Assembly: GCF_014066305.1 (NCBI RefSeq)
Contig: NW_023501036.1
Span: 1,437,501 to 1,501,500 of the forward strand
DNA from: Letharia columbiana
Lineage: Eukaryota; Ascomycota; Lecanoromycetes; Lecanorales; Parmeliaceae
DNA length: 64,000 nt
Direction: 5' to 3'
Under the pieces are notes generated by a model. The model searched no databases and had not been told where the DNA came from. It worked only from the letters and a program-made list of their open reading frames with translations. Position numbers and translations under genes: made by a program. Below, one piece after another: positions 10,925-23,117 of the stretch (within the stretch, counting starts at the first letter, position 1; each line of letters begins with the position of its first letter).

Positions 10925-11788
10925 CCCGCAAACATCAACTTTCGACCGAGACTCTGAGTTTTGGCGGCGCTTCGACTTTCGGATCGGGAGGATATGGTGC
11001 AAACACTAGGATGGTCATCACCATCATCAGCAAGGCTTTGCTCTTTGCTCCAGGTTGGTCCCTGTTGTCGACAGATACCTCGCGAATGGTCGAAGTGTGC
11101 TCGAGTTCTAGCTTGAGCTACTATTTGTGGGACTACAATGCTGAAGGTTGCCTGCCACCCTTAGTTGTGTCCGGCTTGAAAGTACTCGGGAACTCTACTT
11201 TGATCCAAAGCCTGCGTTTGGGGCATTTCCGCACCTAGAGAGCTTCGATTTAGGGACGCTCTTAGGGTTCCAGCCACCCCGATTGCCGCCCGTGGTCCGG
11301 GACCTTTCTCCTCCAGGTTGCTCACGACCTTAACGTTACCTCTTCGCTCAACTGGTCATGATTCGCAATATACATGATGAAGTACGATCTTTGCGTTTAC
11401 AATCATGAGAGATCCTGTCACCTAAGACGTTGGCAATTGATGGATTTGAAATCAAGACTCATCCCGTCCAGCCAATCCTTTAATCCTAGACGTGAAATCA
11501 AGTTCCGAGACTTGTGGCAGGATATGTGGAAAGGCAAAGGCAAGCAGGACGGTCATGGGCTACCATTCCGGCCTATAGTGCCTCTGACAGACTCTTTCCT
11601 GGACACGAGACTTCCGTCACTGCCGGATTGGCTGGCTGCTAGAGCATTTTAATAATTTGACTCCTCCCTACTCTTGTATAGGCATCGTGCCTTGTACTTC
11701 CGAAACCCATACCGTCCAACTTCTCTCATTCAACATCGTCTTCTTTCTTCTCCCTCCCTCTTCCTCCATCTTGCTATCCACTTGAACA
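10925..11788. other. Intergenic region, mid1 to Pth11-like gene
   Basis: Short open frames at 11011-11333 hint at Leu-rich, F-box-like sequence split over two frames (GCLPPLVVSGLKVL, then FPHLESFDLGTLLG). Another open frame at 11374-11652 (92 codons) has no recognised motif. I cannot support a functional gene and regard this as a possible decayed gene. A pyrimidine-rich leader follows at 11700-11785. Confidence 0.35.
11700..11788 (+). promoter_or_regulatory. Pyrimidine-rich leader before the Pth11-like start
   Basis: CT-rich sequence (CTTCTTTCTTCTCCCTCCCT and similar) runs into the start codon at 11789. Such tracts commonly mark the transcription start region in filamentous fungi. No TATA box was seen. 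Confidence 0.4.
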
Positions 11789-13166
11789 ATGTCTGTCCCA
11801 TTGCCCCCAAACGAAAGTCGTGGACCCAGCCTAATCGCTAATCAATGGATCACCGTGTCCATTGCATCATTGCTCGTTTTGTTGCGTGTGTATACTCGAG
11901 CATTTCTCCGTAAAGCAGCAGGCGCCGATGACTGGACGATCGTGATTGCTATGGTAAGCTGATCCACAGGAAGTCCCTCCGAGACAGTTGCCCGCTAACG
12001 GCATCCTTCAGGGCTTTGCTGTTGCCCAGGGCATCGTCACAACCTTTGGGGTGGACAACGGGTTTGGACGACATATCGAGTACTTACAGCCTGACCAGAT
12101 CAGGAATGTCCTTCTCATGACTCAAATCCTTGAGGTTCTCTATACTATTGGGACCTTTCTCGTCAGAGTCTCTGTGTGTCTCTTGGTTCTACGTATGGTA
12201 CCTCCCACACACCGGGAATTCTTCAAGTACACATACATCTTCCTCGCATTCTTCGCCGTCATGAGCACTGCTACTTTGCTGTCCATCCTCCTCGCATGTA
12301 TCCCGATTCAGGGTACGTGGGACAGGGAAATCAAGGCGCGTTGCATCCCACCCTTAGATTTGACCATCATCGCCAAGACCCAGTGTGGCATGTGGCTCCA
12401 CATCTTGGAATCTGAATAAACACTGATGCGGACTCAGGTGCCGCGGCCTTGATGGACTTCCTGTGCGTCGGCCTGCCCATATTCTTCCTCCGGAATCTAC
12501 AGGCGAAACTCGGCCGGAAGATCAGTCTTTTCGTCCTCCTCGGACTTGGCCTCTTGTGAGATGCCACGAGACACCGGTCAAAGCTGCGAGACTGACATCC
12601 TAGAAGCACTGCCGCATGCGCGATTCTCAGAGCCACGTCCGTCGACTTCGCAGACAAGGACTTTACCTGTAAGCATTGCGTCTCGTCCAGACCTAAACCA
12701 AAAGCATCAAAATCCTGTCTCGATGTTGACACGTCGTCTCTCAGGGCACACCGTGCCCGTGGTGTTCTGGTCTTGCCTCGAACAGAATATCGGCATCATC
12801 GTCGCCTCTACCCCCGCCGCCCATCAGCTGTATACCCTCATCCTTCAAAAATACTTCCCCCACTGCGTCAACAACCAGCCCTACCTCCGCTCCCTGGGAC
12901 TTCGTACCTCGTCCGGTTACGCAAACACGAGCGATGGATCGCACCATTATAAGATACGGCTCGGTAGCCGAGGTAGCCAGAGTATGGGGATGATGTCGAA
13001 TGCGGGGAGTGGTGGTGGTTGTGGTGGAACGATCTTACCAGGGCCGCCAAGCCCGACAAAGAAGGAACCTAGGACGGATTATGATAAAGCTTTGTTGGAT
13101 ACCAGTCCCAAGTTAGGGCAAGCTGCGAAGCAGGATGAGGAGTCTTCCTATCTAGGTTTATGCTGA
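11789..13166 (+). CDS. Pth11-like / rhodopsin-domain integral membrane protein
   Basis: Exons 11789-11953, 12012-12384, 12438-12555, 12604-12668 and 12745-13166 join to 380 aa. The order fits the fungal SAT4/Pth11-like seven-helix family: ANQWITVSIASLLVLLRVYTR, GADDWTIVIAM, FAVAQGIVTTFGVDNGFGRH, then helices around ILEVLYTIGTFLVRVSVCLLVLRM, IFLAFFAVMSTATLLSI, AALMDFLCVGLPIFFL and IGIIVASTPAAHQLY. The cytoplasmic tail is Gly/Ser/Pro-rich. Members are linked to surface sensing and host or nutrient signalling, but the ligand here cannot be told. Four small introns (48-76 nt) were placed by frame and conserved helix continuity. The donor at 12385 (T|GTGGCA) is weak, so the third junction is the least certain. 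Confidence 0.8.
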
Positions 13167-13823
13167 GTTCGGCGCAGGAGGTACATAGATAAATTGGAAG
13201 GAGGCGTGGAGGGGGAGGCGCCAATGGTTGAAGCTTGAAGCTTGAAGCATCAAATGTTAAATTGACTCATGGTTAAACGTCCTTGTACCAGCATTCGCTG
13301 CTCCTCGGTACCGTGTTCCCACACTCTGACCCACCTCGTGCGAAAGCACCTCATTGATGCCTCTTCTTCGTTGCTCTTGCCCTTTAACTCCTGCAGCCCT
13401 CAACGGAAACCTCTCCCAAAGAGTCGATTGTTGAGTCTCTCAAGCGCTACAAGCCGTCCACAACCTCAATGCAAAATTGCATCAGTGTAATCAATGACGG
13501 CGTAGTGATGGAAGTGCCGTCGCAGACATGACTGAGAGGTTAGAGAGTCTCAGAGACTAGAGATACTCAAGAGAGGAGCCTCGCAGATGACGACGTTCTT
13601 GACTGTTACGGCTCAGAGATCAGATAAAATTGGTTGCAGGAAAGCGAAGTTGGAGCCGGTATCGTTCGGAGATTCTTCGAACTCTCGGACAACAAGGGCA
13701 TATAGCATCACGTCAGGAGCCGTATACCGTATGTTCTTATGCGTGGGTATTTTTCCTTCAATTGAAGATAGACATGGTTGCTCGCTTGCTCAGAGAATCA
13801 TGCCCATGTCAGAGTAGCATCCA
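13167..13823. other. Convergent intergenic region, Pth11-like gene and GABA transaminase
   Basis: The region holds the 3' flanks of two convergent genes. A short tandem TTGAAGC repeat (about three copies) occurs near 13228-13247. No convincing gene was found. Confidence 0.45.
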
Positions 13824-15428
13824 TCATGTCGAAACCAGCTTTTCAGTCGCCTCAAGGAGGATGTCCGCTAATGAAGAATTCGAATGTCAGCTTCGTGCCT
13901 TTCCCAAGTCGCCCGGTTCAGGACGACAGAAAACAAACTCACCATGATGCTTTTGGAAAACCAACATTGGCCTCAACCTGACGGCCCTCTCTCCGCTGCC
14001 TCCAATGTTAATTCCCAACCCCTTCGCCCTCTTCAAAGTGTTATCCCTCCTAGGGCTGTCCCATGCAAGGAATGTGCCCTGGCCCTTCCCACGCAGATTC
14101 TGAATCTCGTTGGGATAGCGCTCCGCCAGTCTCTCAAGTCCCGAGTAGAGGTACTCGCCAACTTGGGCAGTGGATTCCACCAGGTTGAGTCTCTCGATTT
14201 CCTGAATGATGGCTCTGAAGAGGATGGCTCGGGCTGGATCTCCCATCCAGGTATTGAATTGACGGTATGGTTTATTAGGTCGGAGATCGGGGTTTGCGAA
14301 GTAGTAGCCGGCCGTTTGAGCTTTCTTCGAAAACGTGACCATATCCGGTGGGTCGGCCATGTTCCAATGGTCGTGCGCCCAGAACTTCCCCGTCGCACCA
14401 ACACCAGTCTGTACCTCGTCAACGATGAACATAACGTCGTGTCGTCTTGTGATTTCGCGAAGGCCCCTGAAGAATGTTGGAGAGGCGTGATTGTCTCCGC
14501 CTTCGGACTGGACAGGCTCGACTACTACAGCTGCAACAGGATTGTGGAAGGTCTTGATCAGGTCTTCGGTCTCGGCAAGGCAGCGTGCCTCTTCGGCCGC
14601 GTTCTCACTTGCATTCTCCGCAAGAGGGTACTTGAGGAGAGGAAATGACGCTTGAGGCCAGTCGAAGGCTGGGATGTCGAGCTTGTGAACTGGTTTGCTG
14701 CGAGTAGTAGAAAGACTTCCGAATAGGCGACCATGGAAGGCGGATTTGAAGGAAAGGATTGACATGTGAGGAGAGCCGGGAGACTTATTATTCATGGCCG
14801 AGGATATCTCTTCGGCAGAGAATTCAACATCGGCGCCACCACGTTCTTGGCGGCGTTTCCACATGAAAGCGGCCTTGTATGCCACCTCGTTGGCGTCGGA
14901 ACCTGCCATTGCTGTGAAGACCTGGTCAAGACCTTTTGGTGCAACTTTAAGGACGCCAGTCCGGAGGATTTCTGCCCAGTCGTGCTGGGGGAAATTGCCT
15001 AGGGCTGGGCGGTTGATGATTGCGCTGGCCATCTCTGGCGAAGTTGCGGTTGCAAGCAGTGTCGGGTTACTGTAGCCTACTGGTATTGAAGCGATTTGTG
15101 CATATACGTCAAGCAAGACGTTCCCATCCAGATCGGCAATGTAATTTCCAAAGCTGTTCTGGTAATTGACCATCATGTTCAGACTTCTCGTATCAAAGAC
15201 CTTGTCTAAATCCTCGATGGCCTTCTTACTCTCCGGACCGGGAATTGCAGTACGCATGTGTGGTTTGAAAGGTTCGTCAGGAAAGAAAGGTCTCTCAGAG
15301 CCCGTCTGCTCAGCTACCTGTGCAGTCGCCATACTGGCCGCGGGTTTCGTCGTTGTTGTGATGGGCCTTATGATAGAGAGACAAGTGAGAGGCCGGAGGC
15401 GAGACGATGCCCGAAGGATGGAAGACAT
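13824..15428 (-). CDS. gatA: 4-aminobutyrate (GABA) aminotransferase, mitochondrial
   Basis: The exons are 13943-15428 and 13824-13867 on the minus strand, giving 509 aa. The 75-nt intron (13868-13942) is needed to reach the conserved end FQKHHADILLEATEKLVST; without it the frame runs into unrelated residues. The enzyme moves the amino group of GABA to 2-oxoglutarate, giving succinate semialdehyde and glutamate (GABA shunt). It is a class-III PLP transaminase: AGSDANEVAYKAAF, EPVQSEGGDNHAS, the IVDEVQTGVGATGKFWAHD cofactor segment, and the PLP lysine in VTFSKKAQTAGYY (about residue 368). The N-terminus is rich in Arg, Ser and Thr without acids (MSSILRASSRLRPLTCLS), which suits a mitochondrial presequence. 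The symbol follows Aspergillus; yeast calls it UGA1. Confidence 0.95.
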
Positions 15429-16133
15429 GGCTGAGGTTATCCTGGGGTTAAGGAGGCAGAGAGGTGGTGTTGTGATACACTATGGCCTGCTCTGTTTGAC
15501 CAAATGCGGGGTCGGTTGCAGAGGGTTCAGGTAGAGGGGTTTTGGTTTATGTCCTGTCTTGCGGAATTTTCCAAGATGATTACCTCCTGATGGCAATTGG
15601 ATGGCAATTGGATGGCAATTGGATTGCAGTCGGATGGACAAGAATACGGGTTACCTAGGTCCAATCCATTCAATATTGACATTTGTGGGACGACTTGGGA
15701 GGGTGGGGGCGGGAAGTGAAGGAGCTCGAGGGGCAAAGTTTTGGTGGTTGGAAGTTGGCGCTTAGCAACGGTGGTGACCGCTCTGAAGCTTCCTCATGTT
15801 GCACGAGTACTACTGTAGTACCTAAAGTATTAACGTTGCAGGGTTACTCTACCTTATCCGTCGTCTTTTTTGTTACTTAACCCTTCAGCTACCTTGTTCG
15901 CTTCTACTTCCTTTTGTCGAGACTTTCAAACGGAACGTATGAGTAGATACAGACTCAGCAGCAAGAAAAATTGATATTTGCAAACGTAACCGAGGCTGGC
16001 TGCGAGAAATGCCCCTCCTGCCCGCCTGGTCTATTGTCATTCGGCCTATTTTACAAGGTACCTTCGAGATACCCTGGAAGCTGCTCCCACCATGGCCCAA
16101 GTCAACGTCCTTTTGAGGTACGTTGATAGATTC
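15429..16133. promoter_or_regulatory. Upstream region of gatA and 3' flank of set2
   Basis: Both neighbours are on the minus strand, so this holds the gatA promoter and the set2 terminator region. A three-copy 11-bp repeat (15591-15623) lies 163 bp before the gatA start. A GGGTGGGGGCGGG stretch is near 15703. No gene was recognised. Confidence 0.5.
15591..15623. repeat. Tandem 11-mer ATGGCAATTGG, three perfect copies
   Basis: Three exact head-to-tail copies are followed by a decayed fourth (ATTGCAGTCGG). Each unit contains CAATTG, an E-box-like palindrome. The spacing of about one helical turn puts the sites on one DNA face, upstream of gatA. Confidence 0.9.
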
Positions 16134-19100
16134 TTACGCGGCCCCATGTACCTCGATATCAGAAAGATGCCTCTGCCCATGGCCACCAAAAAGTCGTTCA
16201 TGCTCATCATACTCCGGGTCGCTCGGTGTATCTGGAGTGTGGGCATTGCCTGAGATATCAACATCATCTTCGACCGCTCTTGTGGTATCGTTTGAAGTGG
16301 ATCGGTGTGGGAAAACGTCACGATTGTTTTCTGGCGACACTCCCATTGACTCTATGTAGCTTAGCGATCTATTGGCCTCATAGTTATGTTGATTAACATC
16401 ATCCATTTCTCCGTTGGAGAAAGACATTGGATCCGGAGGTGTGCCATCGGCTGGGGGCGGTGGCGGCGGCGGCGGCGGCGGCGGACTCTCGGATTTGAGC
16501 CGCTTGCTTGGCGTCGCTTCATTGTACTCGAGCTTCATGCTAGCAGGATCCTCATCGTTGACTCTCTTACGCTTGAGTCCCTCGGCTTGCAACAGTTGGT
16601 CTGATGGTGTCACAGGTGTTGCTGACTCCAGCTTCGGCTTCTCATATTCCTCGTCATCCGACATTGCCATATCCTGATCCCCATCGCTTTCCTCTTCCTC
16701 CTTCTTCACCTCAGCAACCGTTGCCGAAGTAGGTGATGCTGCCGACTCTCCTTCCTTGCTCCTTCGCTCGGCTTTGTTCTTTTCATGCTCTCGTTTCTTG
16801 GCAACCGCTTTGTCAAAGTAGTCTTTGACATACTTCTTCACGTGCTTTTCTTGTCGAGACGAAATCTTGGTGGGATCTTCTACCCTATGGTTCTTAAAAT
16901 CCGAGCTCACAAGCTTCTTCGAAATCTTCGCACGCCGTCTGTTAGCGAACCATCTACGGTGCATCCATCAGTACGGTCTCACCTCTTTCGCGAAACGCTT
17001 CAGATCGTCCTTCGGTAGCTTGCCCTTGAATTTGTCCATTACATACTTGATATGTGGAAACAGCTTTGTCTCTATTAGCATCTGCGTAACATTTCACGCC
17101 TAGTCATTCTTGGCTTACCGTGTTCTCATATAATTTCTTCTGCTTCTCTTCCCCGTAAGTACGCCACTTTTCTGGGCCACCTTTGGTATCCTTTTTTGCG
17201 TTGCCATTGACGGCCTGCGGGGTCGCCGAGGGTGCTGGTTTCTCTTTCGGAGTATTGGCTTTCGCACTCGTGATCTGGTTGATTATGTCTTCAAGCGCTT
17301 TGTTTGTAGAAGTAGGTTTAGGAGGGGGGTGGTGGCCGCGCTACCATCGTGGGTCTCTGCCACGTCGTTTTGCCACTCAGATCGTAGTAATACGTCCTGC
17401 CGTCGTCATCCTGCGCCGCAAACCAGCCTTCAGGCAACGCACCGAAAGGTCGCGACCGATAGGAACCTCTGGGCCCATTATAGAAACCAGGACCTCGCTG
17501 AGGGAAGTTTGACCGTGGGCCATTGGGTGCTGCTGGTCCTTTTGGAGCGTCGATTGATCGTGAGCGTGACCTGGACTTCGATCGTGAACGGGACCTGGAG
17601 CGCGCCTTTCGTTCTTCGCGACTTGAATCCCGCCGTCCCGAGCGATTCGTAAATTCCGGGGTGGTGGTAGTCGTGTTGTTTAGTACATCGCGCTTCTTAC
17701 GAGGTATGCGGTAAGCGACTTCGAGTTTACTCCATGCATCCAAGAGCCCCTGAGCTTGTGAATTCACCATGTCATCGCCACAATCTTTCAAACTCTCGAC
17801 AGTTGCTTCTATCTTGGAGTCGTTGATCTTGTTTCGTGTTAGAAGAGGGAATTTGCCGAGGATATCGAAGACTTGTAGAACGACGTTGAAGTCCTCTTTC
17901 CATAGAATTAGGGTCGAATTGAGGATTTGATACCCATGCATCTTGACGACCCGATTACGCACTCGTTCGTCATCGCAGCGCTGGATTCGACCTAGCAGCT
18001 TGACGGCGATCCATTTCTCCCTGCATTGCATTAAGGTGGCCATGACCTTGGTGACGCCATCCTCATCCAGGGATTTGGGTTGGACATTGTTGACGTACTC
18101 TTCATCCTCTTCCCCAACCTTCTTCTTGCGGGACTTCTTCGCGACGGCGGTATCCCAACCATCGCCATCTTCGATACCGAGGGCCTCGATTGTTGTATTT
18201 GACAATTTAGTTGCACGCTCGGTTTGAGTCTTACCACCGATGAAGCCAGTGCAATTGGGCTCACCACAATAGCAAGGCTGTGGATCAGTACCATACCTAT
18301 CAACGTTGTAATTGAATACAAGTTCTTCACCGGCTTTGATTTTCCGCTCAGCAAAGATACCCATTCGAAGTTTTTCACCCACCACCCACTTGTCCACGTA
18401 ACAATTTGGATTACAGGAATGGTTGCAGAATCTCCCCAAGTTGCCTTTCTTAGTGGCATCGACGAATTCACCTTTCGTGAGGGACATGAAGTAGAAATGC
18501 TTTATGCCTTCTTCGTCGTATTGGACCATGCGGCGGCGGAAGCGGGCTTCGTCGATGACCTCTCCAATATACTCGTAAATGAAATCATCAGGATTAAGAT
18601 CTGTATCAGCTCGTAGACCATAACCTTTCTTCTCTGTTTTGAAGACCGTCACGTCTGCGAATTGTCGTCGTTGGAATCTTTGGTTTTGGCACTCAGCTCC
18701 ACATCCACAATCGCTGACACATTCCATCTTCGTCGCACGATTGATGCAGTCTGAGTCGTTCCCACATGCTGAGTTGGTCTTCGTGAAGCTATCTATACCG
18801 AATATTCAGTATGCCTGCACAAACAGGGTTACAAGCATGTGGAGTTGGCTTACCCCACTCCTCTGCGCAGTCGCAATCCATAGAGCCATGCTCCGTAGAC
18901 CCAATGTACTTCGAGGTGTAGGAACATTGTTCTAGCACCTGGAAGGTATGTCTGGACTCTTCGGTCTTACTCGGGTGATCGTGAAATAAAGGAGCTGGCT
19001 TAGATATAATCTTGTGGGAGGTGCTGCGAGCGAGCTTGGGGGGATGACCTGGCTCCAGCTTCACAGTCACTTCGCCACCCACGACCTCCTCATGCTTCTC

Positions 19101-19337
19101 GCTTGACGTAGAAGGTGACTGCGTAGGTATTTCTGTCTTTATGGGCGATTGTGAAAAGGATTTCATGGAAGTATCCTTAGGTGAGGACCCGTCGCTATTT
19201 GTAGCCTCCTCCTTGATCTCTTTCCCCAACCTGCCCGGGGCATCTCCATTCTCCAAATGTAGCTCTTCAACCCTATTCTCCAAGATCTTATGTCTTCTTG
19301 ATCGTTTGGGTTCCGTCATGGTGGTGGGCCTCGGCAT
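16134..19337 (-). CDS. set2: Histone H3 lysine-36 methyltransferase Set2
   Basis: The enzyme methylates H3K36 during transcription elongation. Exons on the minus strand are 18854-19337, 17119-18792, 16983-17063 and 16134-16925 (introns 61, 55 and 57 nt). The order is an AWS Cys-rich block ([35 protein letters not shown]), SET ([47 protein letters not shown]), post-SET ([11 protein letters not shown]), an Arg/Ser-rich linker, WW ([20 protein letters not shown]), and SRI ([20 protein letters not shown]...), which binds phosphorylated RNA polymerase II. A Glu/Lys-rich and poly-Pro tail follows. A one-base break sits in the C6 run at 17324-17329. Dropping one C gives about 1009 aa and all exons sum to a multiple of three. 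The start is uncertain: in-frame ATGs lie at 19319, 19337 and 19589. Confidence 0.93.
16451..16487. repeat. GGC/GGT trinucleotide tract coding poly-proline in Set2
   Basis: A run of GGC/GGT triplets on the plus strand encodes eleven consecutive prolines in the Set2 tail. The triplet pattern suggests slippage-prone length variation. Confidence 0.8.
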
Positions 19338-21137
19338 AAGGCGGTACGATGAAAGGAGTGTTGAGGGTGAGGTTGCAATACGGTGAATGATGAATGGCGA
19401 TTGAAGGGTCGCTGAGGATGATCCCCGCACATGGCAAACACAGGATAGTGATCCAGACTCTACTGACAGGTAACCGCGTTTGTGAGGGCATACGATCTTC
19501 TGCAAGCTTCTTTTCTTTCCTTGCTCACATGCCACTGGAGGGAGAGACCGTGATGATACGAATGAAGGACGGGCAATGTTGCCAAGCAAATAACTACAGC
19601 CAACTCTGATACATTCACGTGTCGAAAAGAGTGAATGCAGTAGGTAGCTTTGAAAGAACCAGTATTGCTTCCCAGGGCCGTCTCACCAGGTCTCTAGCCC
19701 CATTAAATGTAGGTAGATCTCACCCAAATCCCACTGGAGCACACAGCAAAGGCAAACTTTCTATCGCATTCACTGTTCACAGTCCCACAACTTTTCGATC
19801 TCTGGTGGTCAGTTCAGTTCACGGGTGAGTTCGTGATGAAGGTGAATTGGGAAACGCTTCGGCTTTTTTGAGATTCACACCTCCTCGGCAAGTACGGCCT
19901 AGCAGTTCCAGAATATTGAAATTTATAGAAATTGATTTATTTTCGAAATCTAAATACAGGAACGAGCCGTGTTCATGGCATTTCAAGAAGCGCATAATGG
20001 TAGATGCAAGGCAAAGCACCACACACATAGCCAGCGCTGCGCTTCAACTAAGCAACATGGATTTCAGAAGAAGAATAGAGCAAGTGCAATGGCTTCAGAA
20101 CGATACCTGATAGTACTCATAGCACAGGCAACAATCGCTCGTCTCAATCGCACCGCCTGGCCAAACACTTGACGGATGAGGATGAGGGAGGTACATGGAC
20201 TAAGACTTAAAGGAAACCACGTTGCATGATGATGATGTGTCTCGATACTGTTGGTCGCGACCATTTTCGCGCATTCTCCCGTGGGGAACCAGTAGTATAT
20301 AATAATATGACCGAGGGAAGCAGAAATTCTTCAACTTGTAAACACTTTGACGATTCCAACCATGCCATCCTCCATCCTTTGCATCTTCCAGCACGTACAT
20401 ATGGAAGCCATGTACTTTCATTCAGAACGAGGTCGAGGGCTCGAGGGTCTGATCGTTCAAAGCTAGTCAGGGGGGCTTGCAGAGGACTCTCTTCTCCGAT
20501 TCGGCAGATGGGTTGACCAATCCTACCAAGGCATTGGGATACTTCTTCCGGATACCCTCAAAATCCGACACGCTTCTCGAGGCCGAGTTTGTCCGCGACA
20601 CATTGAAATGTTCCATGTGTGTTGCTGAGAAAAAGCAACGAAGCAAACGAAGCTTCAAGAAAGGGAAGCTTGCATCGGCCACGTTTCTTAGGCAGAGAAT
20701 AGCGGCTAAAAATCTAAAAAATCCCGTTGGTACTTGGTCGTGCAGCGACAGAAAGCTACTTACGAGGTAAAGGGAGCTCTCATGGCCAAAGAGCACTTTT
20801 TAACTTGCAACATCCTATAATCCGCGTGACCCATTTTCTCTTTAATTCTTCTCTCCTTCTTGTCTCTTTGGCCACGTCTCAGCTTTCCTTCTTTTGGAGT
20901 CTATTGAACTTCGCCGTGCCTTGTCACAACAACAGTCGTTACTCCCAATCTTTAATGCACTTTACTTCCATGACCTTTGAGGACAAATCAAACCCTCAAT
21001 CACTTTCCTTCCAACCGTACTATCCGTAATACTCTTTGAATCTTCATTTCTATTTCCTCAGTTTTGCACCCTCCTGCGCTTTCTACACACGGCTCAGGCC
21101 CTATCAAACCACAATCAAACCACAATCATTATTCGCA
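19338..21137. promoter_or_regulatory. Divergent intergenic region, set2 and AT-hook gene
   Basis: This 1.8 kb gap is long for the window. It should contain both promoters and long leaders. The stretch 20800-21130 is CT-rich with many short open frames, typical of a leader. I see no conserved protein, RNA gene or repeat. Confidence 0.45.
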
Positions 21138-22244
21138 ATGGCTGCTATGGAGCAGCCTTTTGGCGATAACGAAGTAGTAAGTGACCCTACAAGCCCCTCA
21201 GATTCCTGTTGCTGTTCCATCATGTCCTCATACGCTGACCTGCTGTGGTATGTTCTGAGACTAATGTGGGACAGCGTTACTTTCTCGCTGAGATCCTCAA
21301 GAGCTCTTCGATAAATCCTCTTGACCTAATGAACCTCATTCAAGAAAGAGGTATTCAGCCTAGCTGGTACGAGATAGCATTGCCAAATGGTGCGCAGGGA
21401 ATGGACCGTGAAGAGTTGGCAGGGGCTGAATATCTTGCTTACAGGTCGCTCCGTCTCCTCATGCATAGTAGTCTGGCAACACCTCCTAGCAAACGCCCGC
21501 GTTCGATTCACGGTCCCTGTCCAACCTATGGTCGCTTTCGAACAACCGTCCCCGCAGAGTGCTTCGAAGCCAAAGACAAAGCGTCCAGCTCCCGGCGAAA
21601 ACGTTCCCTCAGTAGCGGACCGAGTGATACAGCCATTCAACTTTCCTCCAGTAAACACTTCGAGCGATCCTGCCACTGGTCAAGGCGCTACAGCTTCGAT
21701 TTCTGGGGGACCACCGAAGAAGAAGCGAGGACGTCCAAGTAAGGCAGAATACGAAGCCAAGGTTGCAGAAGCTGCAGCGCGCGGAGAAGAATATCAACCC
21801 CTTCCAAAGAGGAAGAAGACCCCGCGACCATCACTACAGGGTGCGCCAAACCAGGGCATGGCCTCCCCTAGCATGACCGAGGTTGGCGCTGCAGGCGAAG
21901 GTTCTACTGGCAAGGAGAAAGCTCAAAAGCCGGGAGTAGCACCTGAAGAGGCAAGCAGTCTAGCTTCTGAGCCTTCTGCTAGGAGTCTTGCTCTTGAGGC
22001 AACAGCGCGTGCTGCGGATCAGATGCGAATCGACGAGGGCAAACCCGTCAAAAGCACTATTCCCGAGACCCAGGTTTCGGAGGTCGAGGCCCGGGAGAGA
22101 CTTTCCGCTGATATGCGAGAGCATGCAGAGCCTACTGCGCCAGATACTGTTCAGAGCACTATGACACTCCAGCACGACTTCACACCACAGAACGACTTCA
22201 TATCATACCAGGGGCCAATAAGAGACCCAGCAACAACAGGATAA
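21138..22244 (+). CDS. AT-hook-like nuclear protein, uncharacterised
   Basis: Exons 21138-21176, 21275-21389 and 21445-22244 join to 317 aa. The first exon is only 13 codons. The N-terminal block (EQPFGDNEVRYFLAEILKSS, NPLDLMNLIQERGIQPSWYE) is one I associate with a conserved Pezizomycotina family of unknown role. It is split across the first intron, which supports the splicing. An AT-hook-like motif KKKRGRPSKAEYEAK lies mid-protein, followed by PLPKRKKTPRPS, so DNA binding and nuclear location are likely. The C-terminal half is low-complexity (Ala, Glu, Ser). It is divergent from set2 and convergent with spt4, both chromatin-linked, though this could be chance. Confidence 0.78.
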
Positions 22245-23117
22245 CAGCAAGTTCTATGAGAAAGAGGCGGGAGCGACTATTCGGGGTCAACGACTTTCCA
22301 CGACACTATGCATTTTATGCGGACCGAAATAAGATAGCGGCTATTGTCCTGCAACTTTGAGCGTAAGACAACACACTCATAAATATCAGCGTTGGCGGCT
22401 ATCCATCTAGCATTTCGTTCGGTTTTCTGCCTCGACCCTTCACACGGCCAATTTACTTTAACGTCTTGGAATACGCTTATGTATGGCCTTACGACGCTCA
22501 CGGCTATCAAGCCTCGACAGACCATTTCTTTCTTTTCTCTCGATGCATGAAACCCCAAATTCTGCAGCCATTAAAAGGGTTTCTTTCGCAGCTTTTACAT
22601 AGATTAGACACCTTTTTGACCTGCACTGTATAATTAGAAATAATCGAATCTCACGAGAGCTTGGGCCTGATTGTCACAGAACAGCAGAAAGTGTGTCCAT
22701 CGGAAGGAAGATATTTGTCCGCAAAACAAGGCCTAACGGTTCAACATGAATAGGTGTCGATTTGACGAAAAGCTCTTAATCTGCCTACTGGATCAACAGC
22801 CTGATGAGAAGCTACGGAGAGGTGGCCCGTAGAAAACATCGCGGGTATGAAATCCCAGTGCTCAAGCGAGAAAGATGGTTCTCTGAAAAAGTCCTGTCAA
22901 TGCTTGCCTTCGCGAACGCAAAAATCCAAGCCAATCAGGACCCTTCTTCGTTAGCAGCTTTTAAAGGATCTATTCCGGGTATACGCTATGAACCACGCAA
23001 TCAATGTATCCATGCCAAAGCGCCTTGCATAGTGGTCCAAACCCATCAGTCTCTTGATCCTGGACCTGATCATCCTGTGTCATCATCATCGGCAGTACCA
23101 TCTCTCCTACATCTGGA
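22245..23117. other. Convergent intergenic region, AT-hook gene and spt4
   Basis: About 870 bp of 3' flanks. An open frame at 22804-23247 overlaps the last spt4 exon in antisense and has no recognisable motif. Nothing else was seen. Confidence 0.45.

Noticed and set aside
17307..17354. A short intron in set2 (GTAGCG...CAAAG) explaining the frame change
   Set aside because: Using it leaves the next exon in a frame with an immediate stop. A one-base change in the C run fits all exon lengths.
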